Below, in pieces: positions 7,915 through 13,454 of a stretch of 13,454 nucleotides of DNA. Made by a program: the position numbers and the translations under genes. The DNA lies in the NCBI GenBank assembly GCA_019594235.1, contig JAFDTG010000036.1, positions 1 to 13,454 of the forward strand, in the 5' to 3' direction. The notes below the pieces were generated by a model. The model was not told the origin of the DNA, ran no database searches, and saw nothing but the letters and a program-made list of their open reading frames with translations. Source of the stretch: Candidatus Saliniplasma halalkaliphilum (lineage in GTDB: Archaea > Thermoplasmatota > Thermoplasmata > Halarchaeoplasmatales > Halarchaeoplasmataceae). Positions within the stretch are counted from its first letter, which is position 1. Every line of letters begins with the position of its first letter.

Positions 7915-8421
7915 TCACTTGTTCCAGATCCTCACGAACCTGTCCACCAAACTGTCCAAGAAAGTCTGTTGATACTGGATCAACAGGTCAGCGATCTTTT
8001 CTGGATCCTTGATACTGTATTCACTTTTCTTGTTGATAACCATGTTTTTCTTCCTCAGTTTCTTAAGATGATATGAGAGAGTAGAAGGTGCGATATCCAA
8101 GGCCTCGTTGATCTCTTTGTGAGTGGAACCTGAGTATTCCATCAGGAATAAGATGATCGTCCTGGGTATTTCCTTTCTTAGAGATGATAGTATCTTTTTG
8201 TCACTCCTATCGATACTACCTTTTGCGTAGAATCTCTTGTACTTACCTTCTTTTTTCGAGGTGATTAGATTCTTTTTCTCTAGAACTCTAAGATGATACC
8301 TTATGGTGCCTAGCGGGATGTCGATCTTTCGATCTATCTGCCTCAAGTGCAGACCCGGTGAATCTTCTATGGTCTGGTAGATCTTTTTTCTAGGTCCAAG
8401 TTCTAAAGTATCATCTGTCAA
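7915..8421 (-). CDS. Transcriptional regulator with two winged-helix domains
   Basis: This 168-residue protein carries two winged helix-turn-helix domains in tandem, of the ArsR/MarR-like kind common in euryarchaea. Domain 1 covers residues 10-68, with recognition helix near 37-50 (LGTIRYHLRVLEKK). Domain 2 covers residues 84-147, with recognition helix near 112-125 (PSTLSYHLKKLRKK). A short C-terminal helix (148-168) may dimerise it. It should bind DNA in the cytoplasm; no metal- or ligand-binding motif is visible. The start is a TTG at 8421: no in-frame ATG occurs until residue 94, and AAGGAG (8431-8436) lies nine bases before the TTG. That site overlaps the last codons of the upstream membrane-protein gene, so the two are probably translationally coupled. 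The gene ends four bases from the convergent giant gene. The regulator class is confident; its targets are unknown, with self-regulation and control of the neighbouring membrane protein the simplest guess. Confidence 0.88.
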   Translation of the reverse strand: MTDDTLELGPRKKIYQTIEDSPGLHLRQIDRKIDIPLGTIRYHLRVLEKKNLITSKKEGKYKRFYAKGSIDRSDKKILSSLRKEIPRTIILFLMEYSGSTHKEINEALDIAPSTLSYHLKKLRKKNMVINKKSEYSIKDPEKIADLLIQYQQTFLDSLVDRFVRIWNK

Positions 8422-8427
8422 GTGGTT

Positions 8428-8706
8428 TCACTCCTTAAAACCGTACAGGAAAAGTGCAGCTAAAACGCATATATCGAATATTAAAATTATAGGATCTATG
8501 GGATCTGATATGATCGGGTACCATAACCTGGAGACCGCCATCACAGAACTTTTTATTAAAAATATAGTAAATAAAACGGTTATGGTAAGTACCTTTCTTG
8601 TTCTTAATTGAAAGTAGGATATCGAAGATGTGATAGTTCCTAGGATCGATAAAACCAGCAATATACCTAGGAGTACTGAATCAAATGCGATGTTCATAGA
8701 TAACAC
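8428..8706 (-). CDS. Small three-span membrane protein paired with the winged-helix regulator
   Basis: This 92-residue hydrophobic protein has three predicted membrane helices at about residues 8-30, 38-58 and 70-89, joined by short loops with basic residues (RTRK, 35-38). I do not recognise a catalytic motif. It resembles the small membrane proteins (DUF7521 type) that sit beside winged-helix regulators in haloarchaea, but that is a likeness in size, topology and context, not an established homology. It is upstream of and six bases from the regulator gene, whose Shine-Dalgarno site is inside its 3' end. The start is either GTG at 8706 or ATG at 8697; a TATA-like box at 8728-8737 predicts transcription starting near 8705, which favours the ATG with a very short leader. 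It may be a membrane partner or sensor for the regulator; this is inference from the pairing only. Confidence 0.75.
   Translation of the reverse strand: MLSMNIAFDSVLLGILLVLSILGTITSSISYFQLRTRKVLTITVLFTIFLIKSSVMAVSRLWYPIISDPIDPIILIFDICVLAALFLYGFKE
8431..8436 (-). promoter_or_regulatory. Shine-Dalgarno site deciding the TTG start of the regulator
   Basis: AAGGAG on the minus strand lies nine bases before the TTG at 8421 and overlaps the final Lys and Glu codons of the upstream gene (stop at 8428-8430). It supports the non-ATG start and translational coupling. Confidence 0.65.
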
Positions 8707-8727
8707 ATAGTTATGTAGTGACGAAAG

Positions 8728-8737
8728 ATAAATAAAT
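8728..8737. promoter_or_regulatory. AT-rich box, possibly shared by two divergent transcription units
   Basis: The run ATAAATAAAT reads as ATTTATTTAT on the other strand. On the minus strand the expected start is near 8705, next to the start of the small membrane-protein gene. On the plus strand it is near 8760, just before the ATG at 8766 of the tpt1/kptA remnant. One box, or two overlapping ones, could therefore serve both directions. Confidence 0.4.
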
Positions 8738-8765
8738 GTGTCTATCGAATTTGTTATGTGACATC

Positions 8766-9137
8766 ATGGCACCGTCTGAAAAATATACCAAACTGAGTAA
8801 ACATCTATCCTATATATTAAGGCACGATCCCGATGGTGCAGGTTTAGAATTAGATGAAGAAGGTTTTGCACCACTGTACCATGGAACCTCTCCTGAAGTT
8901 TTGAGTTCTATTTTAGATAACGGGTTGAAACCCATGGGGCGGAGATACGTACATCTTTCTAGAAGTGTATAAGAGGCTTTTAAAGTCGGAAAAAGACATC
9001 ATCCAAAACCAGTAGTGTTGAAGATAAGGGCTAAAAAAGCTTATCTGGACGGGATGGTGTTCTATGATAGAGGGGACGTGGTACTGGTCGAGTGCGTACC
9101 CCCTGAATATATGGATGAAACAGACCCGAAAGGTTAA
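8766..9137 (+). pseudogene. kptA: Broken tRNA 2'-phosphotransferase (Tpt1/KptA): internal deletion plus in-frame stop
   Basis: Intact Tpt1/KptA (about 175-220 residues) removes a 2'-phosphate from RNA, using NAD. Here the N-terminal signature is present (KLSKHLSYILRH, R19 and H20, then GLELDEEGF), as are the C-terminal signatures YHGTS (38-42), KPMGRRYVHLS, KVGKRHHPKPVVLKI, GMVFYDRGDVVLVE and VPPEYM. Two lesions are seen. First, P36-L37 runs straight into Y38, so about 70 residues that normally separate DEEGF and YHGT are absent; they include the helical lobe end and the RAxxGHS segment with an essential Arg. Second, codon 69 is TAA (8970-8972) where the family has Glu/Asp in LSxxxEEA; the frame then continues unbroken to 9135-9137. 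One base change (GAA to TAA) explains the stop. The start at 8766 fits the family better than an upstream in-frame ATG at 8736. A truncated 68-residue product could be made but would lack catalytic residues. A sequencing or assembly artefact cannot be excluded. Confidence 0.88.
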
Positions 9138-9144
9138 TAAAAAC
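9135..9144 (+). promoter_or_regulatory. TATA-like box of srp54
   Basis: TAATAAAAAC lies about 25 bases before the ATG at 9165, the spacing for a leaderless archaeal transcript. No Shine-Dalgarno sequence is visible, which agrees. The box overlaps the ancestral stop codon of the tpt1/kptA remnant, so decay of that gene would not disturb srp54 transcription if the box is kept. Confidence 0.5.
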
Positions 9145-9164
9145 CTGTATTACTCTTTTGTTGT

Positions 9165-10499
9165 ATGGTTTTAGATAACCTCAAGGACGGCCTAAGGGGT
9201 GCTGTCAATAAGATAGCCAACGCCAGCCACGTCGACAAGAATCTTATCGAAGATGTTGTGAAAGATATCCAGAGGGCGATGATATCCGCGGATATGAACG
9301 TCCAGATGGCACTTAAACTGACTGAAAAGTTGAAAGATAGGGCGTTGACGGAAAAACCCAAGGCAGGGACAAGTACCAGAGAGCATGTAATTCAGATACT
9401 TTACGAGGAGTTCGTCAACATCATGGGAACTGGTAAAGAACTAGAACTTAAACCACAAAGGATAATGATGGTAGGTCTCTATGGTATGGGTAAGACCACC
9501 ACATGTGGTAAACTGGCGGCTCACTTCCAGAAGAGAGGTTTAAGCACTGCGGTGGTTGCTGGTGACACTCACAGACCAGCGGCTTACGAACAGTTGGAAC
9601 AGGTAGCTGATGACGCCGGAGTCCCGATCTATGGTGACCCTGATGAAGAACGTGCACCCAAGGTCGTGAGAGAGGGGATGGAGGAGTTCAAGAATTACGA
9701 TGTCGTTATCGTAGATACTTCAGGTAGACATTCCTTAGAGGATGAGTTGATCGAAGAGATCAAAAGGATCAGATCCGTGGCCGATCCCGACGAAGTGATA
9801 TTGACCATCGATGCATCCGTCGGTCAACAGGCCGGACCACAGGCCAAGGCGTTCCACGATGCAGTCGGAGTTACTAAAACCATAATAACGAAATTGGACG
9901 GCAGCGCCAAAGGTGGTGGTGCTTTGAGTGCGGTAGCGGAAACCGATGCACCCGTAGCCTTCGTTGGTACTGGTGAAAGGATAAGGGACCTTGAGAAGTT
10001 CGATCCGAAACGGTTCATATCCCGGATGCTCGGTATGGGGGATCTAGAAGGTCTTTTAGAGAAGGCCGAAGAAGTCATGGACGAGGAGAAGGCCGAAGAG
10101 ACCGCCAAGAAGATGTTGTCCGGTGATTTCAACCTTAAAGACATGTACGAACAGATGGAGATGTTATCCGGAGTAGGTCCTTTACAGAAGATCATGGACA
10201 TGCTTCCGATGGGTCCCAGCAGCTTGTCGGATGACGAGATGCTGGAAACTCAGAATCGGTTGAAGGAATTCAGGATAATAATGGACAGCATGACCGAGGA
10301 AGAGATGGAGAACCCCAAACTTCTAAAAAGAGACCGTATCCAGCGGATAGCCATGGGTAGCGGTACGAGTCCTAAAGCTATCAAGCAGCTTCTTTCCCAT
10401 TACAAGAAATCCAAGAAAGCTATCAAAGGATTCACTGGTAACCGTAAAGTTCGTAAAAAGTTGATGAAACAGATAGAATCCGGCGACCTTAAATTTTGA
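9165..10499 (+). CDS. srp54: Signal recognition particle GTPase SRP54 (Ffh)
   Basis: The 444-residue protein is the GTPase subunit of the signal recognition particle. It binds signal peptides emerging from the ribosome and 7S RNA, and docks on the receptor FtsY to deliver membrane and secreted proteins to the Sec translocon. The N domain spans residues 1-90. The G domain follows, with G1 GLYGMGKTT (104-112), the DTHRPAA insertion-region motif (134-140), DTSGR (184-188), and TKLD (242-245) followed by GSAKGGG. The M domain runs from about 300 to 435, with many Met residues and the RNA-binding RIQRIAMGSGTS segment before a Lys-rich tail. Length and order are normal for archaea. The P-loop has Tyr and Met where many relatives have Gln and Ser; the key Gly, Lys and Thr are kept. 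It is converged on by the polyprenol-kinase-like gene, eight bases away. Neither 7S RNA nor ftsY is in the window. Confidence 0.97.
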   Translation: MVLDNLKDGLRGAVNKIANASHVDKNLIEDVVKDIQRAMISADMNVQMALKLTEKLKDRALTEKPKAGTSTREHVIQILYEEFVNIMGTGKELELKPQRIMMVGLYGMGKTTTCGKLAAHFQKRGLSTAVVAGDTHRPAAYEQLEQVADDAGVPIYGDPDEERAPKVVREGMEEFKNYDVVIVDTSGRHSLEDELIEEIKRIRSVADPDEVILTIDASVGQQAGPQAKAFHDAVGVTKTIITKLDGSAKGGGALSAVAETDAPVAFVGTGERIRDLEKFDPKRFISRMLGMGDLEGLLEKAEEVMDEEKAEETAKKMLSGDFNLKDMYEQMEMLSGVGPLQKIMDMLPMGPSSLSDDEMLETQNRLKEFRIIMDSMTEEEMENPKLLKRDRIQRIAMGSGTSPKAIKQLLSHYKKSKKAIKGFTGNRKVRKKLMKQIESGDLKF

Positions 10500-10508
10500 T
10501 GAAAATTT
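10491..10508. terminator. Possible bidirectional terminator hairpin between convergent genes
   Basis: AAATTTT (10491-10497), GATG, then AAAATTT (10502-10508) form a perfect seven-base-pair inverted repeat spanning the stop codons of srp54 and the convergent gene. Each strand reads a T-run, the signal known to trigger archaeal termination. The stem is all A-T and weak, so the T-runs may matter more than the hairpin. Confidence 0.35.
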
Positions 10509-11167
10509 TATAGAGTCAGTATCAGTAGGTAGTACGTTATTGCTGTTGAAAGAGATACTGTTAGATTATCCAGACCTTTTGGTGTGATACCTTCCGCTAG
10601 AGTACCGATTAAAGCTGCAGGTATTATCAGTAGGAAATAGATGTTTGGTGAGTTGAAGAAGAGCAGGGCGAAGGCCGTTACGAGTACTGTGGAAGTGAAC
10701 ATCGCTATGGAGCCTTCCACGCTTTTTTGGTCCCCCAAGATGTTGTAAGTTCTTTTCCCGTACTTTATCCCTATCATAGATGCAAATCCGTCGCCGAAAG
10801 ACATAGCCACTATACCGACTGCTATAATCTCCAGCCTGTCGAAGAACAGGAAGGCCAGTAAGGTCCATGAGATCGCGTAGTAAACTAGACCGAGACCGTG
10901 CCCCTCGGAAGAAGTATTGCTTATAAGGTTGATAGGGGAGTAGGGACTGATCAGGAAAGTAAGAGCTATGAATGGCGCCGCTGCTACGAAAGCCATGACC
11001 CATTTAGTATCGAACAAAGGTAAAAGGAAAATTATGTTGCCAACACCGATGTGAAGGATCTTCCTGCTGAGAAGTTGACTGTTGTTGACGCCCTTCTCGG
11101 TAAATAATATAAGAAATGCGACATATATATAAACTGCCAACAGTCCCCACATATCTCCTGTTGTCAT
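10508..11167 (-). CDS. DGK1/dolichol-phytol kinase family membrane enzyme
   Basis: The 219-residue protein has about six to seven hydrophobic spans and the signatures of the SEC59/DGK1/VTE5 lipid kinase family, which use CTP or another NTP to phosphorylate polyprenols, phytol or diacylglycerol in the membrane. Visible motifs are RKILHIGVG (35-43), SFGDGFASMIG (123-133), YGKRTYNILGDQKSVEGS (136-153), and near the C-terminus AEGITPKGLDNLTV (191-204). In archaea a likely substrate is a dolichol-type or geranylgeranyl alcohol feeding lipid or glycan-carrier metabolism, but substrate cannot be read from sequence. The giant neighbour with many N-x-S/T sites is a possible client of dolichol-linked glycosylation; this is only a thought. 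The ATG at 11167 lies at leaderless spacing from an ATATATAAT-like box (11190-11198). Confidence 0.87.
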   Translation of the reverse strand: MTTGDMWGLLAVYIYVAFLILFTEKGVNNSQLLSRKILHIGVGNIIFLLPLFDTKWVMAFVAAAPFIALTFLISPYSPINLISNTSSEGHGLGLVYYAISWTLLAFLFFDRLEIIAVGIVAMSFGDGFASMIGIKYGKRTYNILGDQKSVEGSIAMFTSTVLVTAFALLFFNSPNIYFLLIIPAALIGTLAEGITPKGLDNLTVSLSTAITYYLLILTL

Positions 11168-11189
11168 CCCGTGGGTAATCTCGAAGAGA

Positions 11190-11213
11190 TATATAATATT
11201 ATAGAAAAATATA
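11190..11213. promoter_or_regulatory. Divergent AT-rich promoter region
   Basis: On the minus strand ATTATATAT (11190-11198) predicts a start at about 11166, at the ATG of the lipid-kinase-like gene. On the plus strand AAAAATATA (11205-11213) predicts a start near 11236, giving a leader of about 15 bases for the acetyltransferase gene at 11251. Spacing and composition are the only evidence. Confidence 0.4.
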
Positions 11214-11250
11214 ACATGTTCCTGCTTATCAATATATTATCAGTGGTAAG

Positions 11251-12027
11251 ATGGGTAAAGATTTCGAAGATATGTTACTGTCAGTTTATCGTGAAGATCC
11301 CTGCGGGACCCTTCCCAACGCCTTCTGGAAAACACGCAGGTTGATAAACGATTTTAAAACTGACTATAGGGAGGTCGACGGTGAGGTGCAATTTTTAAAG
11401 ATGTGGGATGATCGAAGTTTACAAGTGTACTGGGACTATGAGGATGAATTCCGGTTGGATCATGAATTTGTTAAGGGTGTTAAATTCATGCTTTTACACG
11501 ATAAGTACCGGGATGAGGTCCCCTTCGATGAATTTTCCAACGTGAGTTCTTACTTCCGGATAATTTATACCCATGAGGAGGTTCTAGAACCTGAATTACC
11601 CGATGGTTTTAGTTTTAAAGACGTGGATGTTGACGGAGACTGTCAAGAGATATCCGATCTGATAAGTAGATGTTATGAAGATCTAAAACCAAGCGCCGAT
11701 GAAGTCGCCGGATGGACGAGATACGATGTTTTTGACGAGAAACTCTGGTTTTGGGTCTTTGACGAAGATAAGAAAGATTACGTTGGACTGGGTATAGCTG
11801 AGATCGACGTGAACGTTCCCGAGGCCTCTCTAGAGTGGATACAGGTACTCCCTGAATATTCGGGTTATGGTATCGGTAAAGGGCTTGTGCACGAATTGCT
11901 CAGACGGGTGGATGGAAAGGTGGACTTCACCACTGTAGGCGGGAAGTTCAGTGAAGATGGTCCTATGAAATTCTACAAAAATTGTGGATTCCAAGGCGAC
12001 GATTTGTGGTGGGTTCTTAGAGAATGA
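11251..12027 (+). CDS. GNAT family N-acetyltransferase with an unrecognised N-terminal region
   Basis: The C-terminal half of this 258-residue protein (about 118-258) is a GNAT fold, which transfers an acetyl group from acetyl-CoA to an amine. Motif A is EWIQVLPEYSGYGIGKGL (195-212), with the pyrophosphate-binding GYGIG loop (205-209). The closing KFYKNCGFQ (240-248) is the usual motif B end. One oddity: position 204 is Ser where the Q/R-x-x-G-x-G/A signature has Arg or Gln; the glycines are kept. Residues 1-110 are acidic and Trp/Tyr-rich, and match no domain I recognise; they may be a diverged first GNAT-like half or a substrate-recognition domain. The gene appears to be its own unit, starting from the divergent region at 11168-11250 and ending 64 bases before the HAD gene. 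The substrate is unknown. Confidence 0.85.
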   Translation: MGKDFEDMLLSVYREDPCGTLPNAFWKTRRLINDFKTDYREVDGEVQFLKMWDDRSLQVYWDYEDEFRLDHEFVKGVKFMLLHDKYRDEVPFDEFSNVSSYFRIIYTHEEVLEPELPDGFSFKDVDVDGDCQEISDLISRCYEDLKPSADEVAGWTRYDVFDEKLWFWVFDEDKKDYVGLGIAEIDVNVPEASLEWIQVLPEYSGYGIGKGLVHELLRRVDGKVDFTTVGGKFSEDGPMKFYKNCGFQGDDLWWVLRE

Positions 12028-12046
12028 TGTCAATTTGGAAAAAAGA

Positions 12047-12056
12047 TTTTAATAAT
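12047..12056 (+). promoter_or_regulatory. TATA-like box of the HAD phosphatase gene
   Basis: TTTTAATAAT lies about 40 bases before the GTG at 12092, predicting transcription from about 12079 and a leader of about 13 bases. The leader would just contain the GGTGAT ribosome-binding site. Confidence 0.4.
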
Positions 12057-12082
12057 ACCATGATGAACGGGTTCTAGATAAT

Positions 12083-12088
12083 GGTGAT
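12083..12088 (+). promoter_or_regulatory. Ribosome-binding site supporting a GTG start
   Basis: GGTGAT matches the archaeal anti-Shine-Dalgarno 3' extension (16S ending in AUCACCUCC) and lies three bases before the GTG at 12092. It favours this start over the in-frame ATG at 12116. Confidence 0.55.
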
Positions 12089-12091
12089 AAT

Positions 12092-12754
12092 GTGAGCGAT
12101 AAAGGCCGAGAAACTATGCTGATATTCGACCTCGACGGAACGTTGTTCAAGACCAGGGATGCCGTGGTACCAGCTGTAAAAGAAACTTTAGACGAATTGG
12201 GTATCCCATCTATTTGTGAGGATAAGATCATCTCTCTCTTAGGTGAATCCACGTCGATATTCTCCGAGAAGGTTATGGAAGGACATCAGGAGAAGTTGGA
12301 CGACTTCATGGATATCTTCTGGAGAAGGGAGAAGGAGAACGTCGATAAACACGGTGAACTGTTCGACGGGACCGAGGAGATGTTGGAGAAGCTGCGTTCA
12401 TATGGATACTCGTTGGCCGTATGCAGTAACGGCAGTCAGGAGTACGTTGATTATGTTTTGGAAGTGACCGGTATATCCGATTATTTTGATCTGAAAGTCA
12501 GCAGTTCACAGCACGATAACAAAGCAGAAGCTGTGAAAGAGATCATCCAAGAAAACGATCACTCCGATTACATCATGATCGGTGATAAGCATCACGATTT
12601 TGAAGCTGGAAAAGAGAACAACATCTTGAGTATAGGCGTGAAGTATGGGTATGGGAAAATGGAGGAGTTGAAACAGGCCGATTACCTTGTCGAAAGTCCC
12701 GATGAGATACCCGAGGTCGTTTCACGTTTAGACGAGTTATTAACAACGTTATAA
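12092..12754 (+). CDS. HAD superfamily hydrolase, phosphoglycolate phosphatase-like
   Basis: The 220-residue protein has all four haloacid-dehalogenase motifs. Motif I is FDLDGT, with nucleophile D13 and acid D15. Motif II is CSNGS, with S112. Motif III Lys is K144. Motif IV is IMIGDKHHDF, with D165 and D169. A helical cap of type C1 lies between motifs I and II (about 20-90), as in Gph, PgmB and related small-molecule phosphatases, so it should dephosphorylate a small phosphorylated metabolite in the cytosol using Mg2+. Substrate cannot be assigned. The start is GTG, backed by GGTGAT just upstream; starting at the ATG at 12116 would leave only four residues before the nucleophile, which is short but possible. 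The nitrilase-family gene begins 44 bases downstream on the same strand, with an inverted repeat between them. Confidence 0.9.
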   Translation: MSDKGRETMLIFDLDGTLFKTRDAVVPAVKETLDELGIPSICEDKIISLLGESTSIFSEKVMEGHQEKLDDFMDIFWRREKENVDKHGELFDGTEEMLEKLRSYGYSLAVCSNGSQEYVDYVLEVTGISDYFDLKVSSSQHDNKAEAVKEIIQENDHSDYIMIGDKHHDFEAGKENNILSIGVKYGYGKMEELKQADYLVESPDEIPEVVSRLDELLTTL

Positions 12755-12777
12755 CTATTACTAAGTAATGCTATAAC
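12748..12777. repeat. Near-perfect inverted repeat between the HAD and nitrilase genes
   Basis: Outer arms GTTATA (12748-12753) and TATAAC (12772-12777) are exact complements. Inner arms ATTACT (12757-12762) and AGTAAT (12764-12769) are also exact, around a single central A. Three bases separate outer and inner arms on the left and two on the right. The repeat overlaps the HAD stop codon and lies 21 bases before the nitrilase ATG, where it could be an operator, a promoter-overlapping site or a weak hairpin. Confidence 0.65.
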
Positions 12778-12783
12778 CCGTAA

Positions 12784-12789
12784 GAGGAG
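12784..12789 (+). promoter_or_regulatory. Shine-Dalgarno site of the nitrilase-family gene
   Basis: GAGGAG lies nine bases before the ATG at 12799 and supports that start. A CTATAA stretch at 12771-12776 could be a TATA element, but it would give a leaderless message without this site, so the gene may instead be transcribed together with the HAD gene. Confidence 0.55.
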
Positions 12790-12798
12790 TAAGAAATT

Positions 12799-13454
12799 AT
12801 GAGGCGATTCAAAGCTGCTGTAGCGCAGATGGATTTTGAAGGCGGAGATATAAAGAAGAATCTCAAGAAAGCTATCGGATTGATAGAAAAAGCCGCAGGT
12901 GAAGGCGCGGAGTTGGTATGTCTTCCTGAATATCTTCCAACGGGATTAGTCAGTGATCGATTAGATGAGCTATCTGAATCCATCCCAGGTGAAAGCACTG
13001 AATTATTGGGTGAGGCTGCTGAACAGAACGGGGTTTTTGTCGTGTTTTCCATGGCCGAGAAGTTTGATGGAGATCTATACAATACTGCAGTACTGATAGG
13101 TCCCGAGGGAGAGATAATAGGGAAGCATAGAAAGATGCATCGTTTCCTTGAAGAAAAAGAATTTGTAACTCCTGGTCAGGATTATACCGTGGTCGATACA
13201 GATCTGGGCAAACTCGGTTTGATGGTATGTTATGATGCTGTTTTCCCAGAATTATCTAGGAACCTAGCTTTGCTGGGTGCCGAGGTTCTTCTTATCCCGT
13301 CGAACTGGCCGGACCCCTTCGGACCTCAGTGGGATCTAGCGACCTCCGCAAGGGCCTTCGATAACCAAGTATGGGTGATCGCAGCCAACAGGATCGGTGC
13401 CAGTGAAGAGTACACATACTTCGGCGGCAGCAGGATAGTTGAACCTACTGGAAA
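12799..13454 (+). CDS. Carbon-nitrogen hydrolase (nitrilase superfamily), partial
   Basis: The frame is open from the ATG at 12799 to the window end (218 codons of a usual 260-300). It has the nitrilase-superfamily catalytic triad: E44 in CLPEY, K112 in HRKMH, and the nucleophile C144 in MVCYDAVFPE. The N-terminal FKAAVAQMDFEGGDIKKN strand and helix are typical. These enzymes hydrolyse amides such as omega-amidase substrates, N-carbamoyl compounds or deaminated glutathione through a thioester; the sequence does not decide which. Asp at 146 after the nucleophile (CYD) and a following FPE are common in this superfamily. The C-terminus is outside the window. It lies downstream of the HAD gene on the same strand with an inverted repeat between, so either co-transcription or separate control at that repeat is possible. 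Confidence 0.92.
   Translation, partial: MRRFKAAVAQMDFEGGDIKKNLKKAIGLIEKAAGEGAELVCLPEYLPTGLVSDRLDELSESIPGESTELLGEAAEQNGVFVVFSMAEKFDGDLYNTAVLIGPEGEIIGKHRKMHRFLEEKEFVTPGQDYTVVDTDLGKLGLMVCYDAVFPELSRNLALLGAEVLLIPSNWPDPFGPQWDLATSARAFDNQVWVIAANRIGASEEYTYFGGSRIVEPTG

Noticed and set aside
8736..8765. Ten-residue N-terminal extension of the tpt1/kptA remnant from the ATG at 8736
   Set aside because: Family proteins begin close to the KLSKxLSYILRH signature, and the box at 8728-8737 would overlap or adjoin that upstream start, so the ATG at 8766 is preferred.
8970..8972. Recoding of the TAA codon (readthrough or an unusual amino acid)
   Set aside because: TAA is used as a normal stop by several genes here, no recoding structure was seen, and the gene also lacks its central catalytic region, so decay explains both.
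9824..10201. 125-codon minus-strand open frame opposite srp54
   Set aside because: It lies wholly antisense to the well-supported srp54 G and M domains and has a Ser/Pro-rich composition typical of a reversed coding frame.
10566..11003. 145-codon minus-strand open frame inside the lipid-kinase-like gene
   Set aside because: It overlaps the real gene in another frame on the same strand; its translation is rich in Arg, Ser and His with no motifs, while the main frame carries the family signatures.
12771..13082. 103-codon minus-strand open frame opposite the nitrilase gene
   Set aside because: It is antisense to the nitrilase N-terminus, which carries the catalytic Glu; the reverse translation shows no recognisable domain.

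Overview
The window reads as archaeal, most likely a euryarchaeon of the Thermoplasmata/Thermoplasmatota type. The support is an archaeal-type SRP54 with a methionine-rich M domain, a CheY-like receiver fused to a DUF835 domain (a family I associate with Thermoplasmata and Thermococci), a tandem winged-helix regulator of euryarchaeal style, a DGK1/phytol-kinase-type polyprenol kinase, a remnant of the tRNA 2'-phosphotransferase Tpt1/KptA, and AT-rich TATA-like boxes about 25-30 bases before several start codons. The lineage is an inference; no rRNA or tRNA gene is present to confirm it.

Layout. Bases 1-1533 (minus strand) hold the 5' part of a membrane-anchored HEWGH zinc metallopeptidase, cut by the window edge, behind a thioredoxin-reductase-like flavoprotein. 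A 150-base divergent promoter region leads to a plus-strand pair: a receiver-DUF835 protein (1684-2580) and a very large envelope protein of 1756 residues (2640-7910). The large protein has a helix-hairpin-helix and zinc-ribbon head, a helical region, a glycine/asparagine repeat linker, one membrane span, about 1340 extracellular residues in repeated beta-type modules with calcium-binding-type loops, and a second membrane span. It converges, four bases apart, on a minus-strand operon (7915-8706) of a small three-span membrane protein and a double winged-helix regulator.

From 8728 the strand switches again: a doubly broken tpt1/kptA pseudogene (8766-9137), then srp54 (9165-10499). srp54 converges on a polyprenol/diacylglycerol kinase-like membrane enzyme (10508-11167, minus). 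The right end carries plus-strand genes for a GNAT acetyltransferase (11251-12027), a HAD phosphatase (12092-12754) and a nitrilase-superfamily amidase cut by the window edge (12799 onward).

The genes are mostly short, unrelated transcription units plus two operon-like pairs. The part most likely to be a distinct functional unit is the receiver-DUF835 protein with the giant envelope protein: a soluble signalling protein beside a membrane-spanning protein whose cytoplasmic head carries nucleic-acid-binding-type motifs and whose outside looks like an adhesin or ligand-binding stalk. The clearest sign of recent change is the decayed tpt1/kptA gene. No CRISPR array, insertion sequence, tRNA or rRNA was seen. 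No stretch over 300 bases lacks a gene; the longest intergenic region is 1534-1683.
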